10,640 nt of DNA from Gammaproteobacteria bacterium. GTDB lineage: Bacteria; Pseudomonadota; Gammaproteobacteria; SZUA-152. The translations under genes were made by a program, and so were the position numbers. This document shows, piece by piece, positions 7,896 through 10,640 of this stretch. The DNA is taken from positions 1 through 10,640 of the forward strand of contig JAUWLO010000051.1 of the NCBI GenBank assembly GCA_030613605.1. The letters are read 5' to 3'. Under the pieces are notes generated by a model. That model worked only from the letters and a program-made list of their open reading frames with translations. It did no database searches and was not told where the DNA came from. Position 1 is the stretch's first letter; every line of letters begins with the position of its first letter.

Positions 7896-8581
7896 CCCAG
7901 GCAATTCCGACAGAGCAACCAAACCAGAATAATTCAGCGATAATTCGCACGCTGACGTTGATTGCTACCATTTCTGGTCTGCTAGTAGTGCTGGTGGTTG
8001 ATGCGACTCAGCCTTTGATTGCCGAAAATCAACGCATTGCCATCGAACAGGCAATATTTCAGGTCATCCCCAACGCAACTCAATGGCGGGAATATCGTTT
8101 GAGCAAGGACAAGCTTATTCCAGTTGAGCAAGCCGACAATGGTATTTCAATCTACATCGGTTTTAATCAACAAGGAAGCATGACTGGCATTGCAGCGCAA
8201 GCAGCAGCGCAAGGATATGCCGATACTATTCGACTGCTATACGGTTATAACCAGGACTGTGAGTGCATTACCGGTATCAAGATTATCAAGAGTGCGGAAA
8301 CACCTGGACTGGGTGACAAAATTTTCAAGGATCTCGATTTCATTACCAACTTCAATGCGCTGGACGCAAAACTCAATGCAAAACAGAGTGCGCTAGAAAA
8401 TTCTATCGTCACCGTTAAACATGGCAAAAAGACTGAACCGTGGCAAATCGATGCTATCACCGGCGCGACCGTTTCATCCCGGGCTGTGGGTAAGGCCCTC
8501 AACAAATCCGCTCAATACCTGTTACCCAAACTGGTGGTTCATTTATCCCAGATAATAAAACTGGAGGTCGAAGAGCAATGA
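7892..8581 (+). CDS. rnfG: RnfG, periplasmic flavoprotein subunit of the Rnf complex
   Basis: Membrane-anchored subunit homologous to NqrC, carrying covalent FMN on the outer face. One N-terminal membrane anchor is seen at about residues 17-37; the remainder is soluble and should be periplasmic. The FMN-binding domain has the family segment ETPGLGDKI and the attachment motif DAITGATVSS at 187-196, with Thr193 as the expected flavin-linked residue. Length (229 aa) is slightly above the enteric form (about 206). An unusual Cys-Glu-Cys (C123-E124-C125) lies just before the ETPGLG segment. The start ATG shares four bases with the rnfD stop and the stop shares four bases with the rnfE start, pointing to translational coupling. 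Confidence 0.95.
   Translation: MTQAIPTEQPNQNNSAIIRTLTLIATISGLLVVLVVDATQPLIAENQRIAIEQAIFQVIPNATQWREYRLSKDKLIPVEQADNGISIYIGFNQQGSMTGIAAQAAAQGYADTIRLLYGYNQDCECITGIKIIKSAETPGLGDKIFKDLDFITNFNALDAKLNAKQSALENSIVTVKHGKKTEPWQIDAITGATVSSRAVGKALNKSAQYLLPKLVVHLSQIIKLEVEEQ
8563..8567 (+). promoter_or_regulatory. Ribosome binding site of rnfE
   Basis: GGAGG inside the end of rnfG, ten bases before the rnfE ATG at 8578. It decides that start over the later in-frame ATG at 8617. Confidence 0.75.
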
Positions 8582-9264
8582 ACTCTAAACCTCGTACCAA
8601 AGAGACACCATTGTCCATGGATGACTTCCTAAAAGGTGTGTGGGAGGAAAACCCTGTCTTTGTCATGTTACTTGGCATGTGTCCGGTATTGGCGGTAACC
8701 AATTCCACCATTAACGCCCTGGCGATGGGAGTAGCCACTACCTTTGTACTGGTCTGTTCCAGCATTCTTATTTCATTGTTACGTCATAGCATTCCCAAAC
8801 AGGTACGCATTGCAACTTACATCATTATCATCGCCACCTTTGTCACTATTGTTGATTATGTGATTCAGGCCATTAGCCTGGATCTTTATAACGCCCTTGG
8901 TGCTTTCATTCAGCTCATCGTAGTCAACTGCATAATTCTCAGTCGTGCCGAATCCTATGCCTCGAAAAACCGTATCTCTAAATCCGTTGTAAGCGCACTG
9001 GGAATGGGACTTGGTTTTACCATTGCGCTACTCTGCCTGGGAACCGTACGCGAGATCCTTGGCGCCGGCACCCTGTTGGGTTTCCCTCTCTTCGGTACTA
9101 ACTTTGAACCATGGGTGGTGATGATTCTTCCCCCCGGTGGTTTCTTTGTACTGGGAAGCTGGTTGTTGATCTTCGCATTAATCAAACAGCGTAAAACACA
9201 ACATGAAACTCAACATAAAACTCTACATAAAATAAAGATAGAGGAATCCAGTCATGGCCACTGA
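8578..9264 (+). CDS. rnfE: RnfE, membrane subunit of the Rnf complex
   Basis: Integral membrane protein homologous to NqrD that, with RnfA, forms the inverted-repeat pair at the centre of the complex. About six membrane helices follow a polar N-terminus. The conserved cysteines sit in GMCPVLA (C35) and VVNCIIL (C118); in this family they help hold the intramembrane [2Fe-2S] cluster shared with RnfA. The ATG at 8578 is preceded by GGAGG at 8563-8567, which supports it over the later ATG at 8617. The C-terminal tail (from about residue 205) is Lys/His/Gln-rich and contains three copies of a (K/E)T(Q/L)H tetrapeptide encoded by a 12-base tandem repeat. It overlaps rnfA by 11 bases. Confidence 0.95.
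   Translation: MNSKPRTKETPLSMDDFLKGVWEENPVFVMLLGMCPVLAVTNSTINALAMGVATTFVLVCSSILISLLRHSIPKQVRIATYIIIIATFVTIVDYVIQAISLDLYNALGAFIQLIVVNCIILSRAESYASKNRISKSVVSALGMGLGFTIALLCLGTVREILGAGTLLGFPLFGTNFEPWVVMILPPGGFFVLGSWLLIFALIKQRKTQHETQHKTLHKIKIEESSHGH
9193..9228 (+). repeat. Three imperfect 12-base tandem repeats in the 3' end of rnfE
   Basis: Units at 9193-9204, 9205-9216 and 9217-9228 differ by one to three bases and encode KTQH, ETQH and KTLH in the cytoplasmic-type tail of RnfE. They look like slippage products within a tolerant tail. Confidence 0.85.
9241..9245 (+). promoter_or_regulatory. Ribosome binding site of rnfA
   Basis: GAGGA inside the last codons of rnfE, eight bases before the rnfA ATG. 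It supports the 11-base overlap of the two genes. Confidence 0.75.
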
Positions 9265-9838
9265 GTCTCTTGGATTCATTTTCCTCAATGCGCTAGTCAT
9301 TAATAATTTTGTGCTCGCCTTGTTTCTTGGCATCTGCCCTTTTTTAGGTGTCTCAGGAAAACTCGATACCGCCTTCTCGATGGGTTTGGCCACCACCTTT
9401 GTGATGCTAATTAGCTCAGTCTGCGCCTACTTCATCAACATGGTACTGGTTGAATTTGATATTGAGTTCCTGCGTTTGATTGCATACATCGCTGTGATTG
9501 CCTCTGCGGTGCAACTGGTCGAAATGAGCATGAAGAAATTCAGCCCAACACTGTTTCGAGCACTGGGTATTTTTCTACCACTGATTACCACGAATTGTGC
9601 AATCCTGGGGCTGGCCCTGTTTCAGACTTTTCGCGAATATGATTTTACCCAGTCGATCGCCTATAGCTTCGGCGCAGGCGGTGGTTTCATTATCGCTATC
9701 ATGCTCATGGCGGGACTACGAGAAAAACTGGAACTCGCTGATGTTCCTGCCATTGCACAGGGTGCAGCCATGACGCTGATGATTGGCGGCATGTTATCTC
9801 TTATCTTTATGGGATTTGCGGGCATGGGAGGCGCTTAG
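9254..9838 (+). CDS. rnfA: RnfA, membrane subunit of the Rnf complex
   Basis: Integral membrane protein homologous to NqrE and partner of RnfE. The 194-aa length equals that of the family (about 193). About six hydrophobic helices are seen. The paired cysteines are C28 in GICPFLG and C115 in TTNCAIL, the ligands expected for its half of the intramembrane [2Fe-2S] cluster. GAGGA at 9241-9245 lies eight bases before the ATG, so the start inside the end of rnfE is well supported. The TAG stop directly abuts the ATG of the next small gene. This is the last canonical Rnf structural gene of the cluster. Confidence 0.96.
   Translation: MATESLGFIFLNALVINNFVLALFLGICPFLGVSGKLDTAFSMGLATTFVMLISSVCAYFINMVLVEFDIEFLRLIAYIAVIASAVQLVEMSMKKFSPTLFRALGIFLPLITTNCAILGLALFQTFREYDFTQSIAYSFGAGGGFIIAIMLMAGLREKLELADVPAIAQGAAMTLMIGGMLSLIFMGFAGMGGA
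9826..9831 (+). promoter_or_regulatory. Strong ribosome binding site of the Cys-rich small gene
   Basis: GGGAGG inside the end of rnfA, seven bases before the ATG at 9839. It is one of the best Shine-Dalgarno matches in the window and supports the small gene as real and its first Met as the start, rather than Met5. Confidence 0.8.
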
Positions 9839-10051
9839 ATGATTATTAAGATGATTATCGCAATAACGGCAATATTTGCCCTTCTGCTCGGCTGGCTGAT
9901 TGTTCAAAGCTTAAATCGTCTGCTTGCAAAAAAATATCCGGAACTTGGGCCGGCCAGAGAAGAGGGACAGGGATGCGGCAGCAGTTGTGGCTGCCATAAT
10001 AAAGAAGCATGCAATAAAAAAGAAGCATGCAATAAAAAATTACCGCGATAA
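9839..10051 (+). CDS. Small one-helix, cysteine-rich membrane protein; possible NqrM-like Rnf maturation factor
   Basis: A 70-aa protein: one hydrophobic segment at residues 1-24, a short basic/polar stretch, then a Cys-rich tail with C46, C50, C52, C58 and C64 in the pattern C-x3-C-x-C-x5-C-x5-C. The ATG directly follows the rnfA stop, and GGGAGG at 9826-9831 lies seven bases upstream, so translation looks strong and tied to the rnf genes. In layout (single N-terminal helix plus a Gly/Cys tail) it resembles NqrM (DUF539), which is known to be needed for maturation of Na+-NQR, whose NqrD/NqrE are the homologues of RnfE/RnfA. A role in bringing iron to the RnfA/RnfE cluster is inference. FeoB-associated Cys-rich small membrane proteins look similar and are the main alternative. 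The last two cysteines come from an 18-base tandem duplication. Confidence 0.8.
   Translation: MIIKMIIAITAIFALLLGWLIVQSLNRLLAKKYPELGPAREEGQGCGSSCGCHNKEACNKKEACNKKLPR
10001..10036 (+). repeat. Two perfect 18-base tandem repeats in the Cys-rich small gene
   Basis: The unit AAAGAAGCATGCAATAAA occurs at 10001-10018 and again at 10019-10036 with no mismatch. It keeps frame and encodes KEACNK twice, so each copy adds one cysteine (C58, C64). Each unit also contains the palindrome GCATGC. Confidence 0.95.
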
Positions 10052-10060
10052 GTAATAACT

Positions 10061-10150
10061 ATGAAAGAACAAACCAAAAAATACATTCCCGAAAGTAAAT
10101 GCCTGGTTTTTAAACGCCCGGCTTCTAAAACCCAAAGGGGGCTGTTGTGA
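10061..10150 (+). CDS. Doubtful 29-codon frame overlapping the ppsA start
   Basis: An ATG at 10061 opens a 29-codon frame rich in Lys/Gln that ends in a TGA sharing bases with the ppsA GTG (GTGA, 10147-10150). The overlap resembles a coupled upstream frame or leader peptide. There is no good ribosome site before the ATG and the product matches no family I recognise, so it may be chance. Confidence 0.2.
   Translation: MKEQTKKYIPESKCLVFKRPASKTQRGLL
10135..10141 (+). promoter_or_regulatory. Ribosome binding site of ppsA
   Basis: AAGGGGG five bases before the GTG at 10147. It fixes the non-ATG start of ppsA. A CCC-AAA-GGG triplet arrangement (10131-10139) and a GCCC/GGGC pairing (10116-10119 with 10139-10142) could partly mask it, but both are short. 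Confidence 0.75.
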
Positions 10151-10640
10151 GTGAAAACATCGTTAGTTTTGAGTCACTGGGCATGTCCGATGTGTCACGA
10201 GTGGGAGGCAAGAATGCTTCGCTGGGAGAGATGATTAGTTCGCTTTCTTCCGCAGGCGTTAAAGTGCCCGGTGGTTTTGCGACCACCGCCGATGCCTTTC
10301 AACGTTTCCTGGCGCATAATCAACTGGGCGAAAGGATCTATGACCTACTCTCCACACTTAACATCGAAGATGTCACGGCGCTAGCCAGTGCAGGAAAAAC
10401 CATTCGTCACTGGATGGTCGAAACACCTTTACCGGAAGACCTGGAAAAAGAAATACGTATCAGTTATGAAAAAATGTCTGATGGCGCAGGAAGACACGCA
10501 AACGTAGCAGTGCGTTCCTCGGCAACGGCCGAAGATCTACCCGATGCCTCATTCGCCGGACAGCAGGAAACATTTCTGAATGTTAGCGGGATGGACCGCG
10601 TGTTGTCGGCGGTGAATCATGTCTTCGCCGCGCTTTACAA
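10147..10640 (+). CDS. ppsA: Phosphoenolpyruvate synthase, N-terminal part (runs off window)
   Basis: PpsA converts pyruvate + ATP + H2O to PEP + AMP + phosphate, the first committed step from pyruvate to sugars. About 164 codons of the N-terminal ATP-grasp/pyruvate phosphate dikinase domain are visible: LGMSDVSRVGGKNASLGEM near the start, VPGGFATTADAF around residues 39-50, and AVRSSATAEDLPDASFAG from residue 121, all close to enteric PpsA. The phosphohistidine and PEP-binding domains lie beyond the window. The start is GTG at 10147, chosen because it fits the family N-terminus and because AAGGGGG (10135-10141) lies five bases upstream; the nearby GTG at 10151 is out of frame. Lying just after rnf and near PFOR, it suggests that pyruvate made by PFOR is drawn towards PEP. 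Confidence 0.95.
   Translation, partial: MSENIVSFESLGMSDVSRVGGKNASLGEMISSLSSAGVKVPGGFATTADAFQRFLAHNQLGERIYDLLSTLNIEDVTALASAGKTIRHWMVETPLPEDLEKEIRISYEKMSDGAGRHANVAVRSSATAEDLPDASFAGQQETFLNVSGMDRVLSAVNHVFAALY

Noticed and set aside
10105..10132. GGTTTT/AAAACC inverted repeat before ppsA, considered as an end-of-operon terminator after rnf.
   Set aside because: A six-base stem with a 16-base loop and no following T run is not a convincing terminator.

Overview
The window looks like chromosomal DNA of a gammaproteobacterium, probably an anaerobic or sulfur-type lineage rather than an enteric one. The PpsA start at the right edge is close to enterobacterial PpsA. The Rnf genes, however, run in the order (B)-C-D-G-E-A seen in Bacteroidetes/Chlorobi-type clusters, not the enteric order A-B-C-D-G-E. 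Base composition is moderate. All genes lie on the + strand, packed as one apparent operon. The taxonomic call is inference from protein recognition only.

Layout: (1) positions 1-312 hold the 3' end of an RnfB-like iron-sulfur protein whose last ferredoxin fold has lost exactly the ligands of one of its two clusters. (2) Positions 431-5398 hold a very large (1655 aa) single-chain pyruvate:ferredoxin oxidoreductase (PFOR, NifJ family). It carries two helical insertions beside its Fe-S motifs and an extra single-cluster ferredoxin domain at the C-terminus. (3) Positions 5425-9838 hold rnfC, rnfD, rnfG, rnfE and rnfA, the last four each overlapping the gene before. (4) Positions 9839-10051 encode a 70-residue one-helix, cysteine-rich membrane protein directly abutting rnfA; it resembles the NqrM type of maturation factor in layout. 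(5) After a 95-base gap holding one doubtful 29-codon frame, ppsA (phosphoenolpyruvate synthase) starts with GTG at 10147 and runs off the window.

How it may work together: Rnf couples ferredoxin/NADH redox chemistry to an ion gradient across the membrane, PFOR interconverts pyruvate with acetyl-CoA + CO2 using low-potential electrons, and PpsA turns pyruvate into PEP. The simplest reading is a carbon-assimilation module: ion-motive force drives Rnf to make reduced ferredoxin (or to reduce the PFOR ferredoxin domain directly), PFOR runs as pyruvate synthase, and PpsA pulls pyruvate towards PEP. The reverse, fermentative direction (pyruvate oxidation feeding Rnf) cannot be excluded from sequence. 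PFOR lying between the RnfB-like gene and rnfC, and its additional built-in ferredoxin, are the most striking points and suggest a dedicated PFOR-Rnf partnership.

No tRNA, rRNA, CRISPR, insertion sequence or clear factor-independent terminator was seen. The longest stretch without a gene is 118 bases (313-430).
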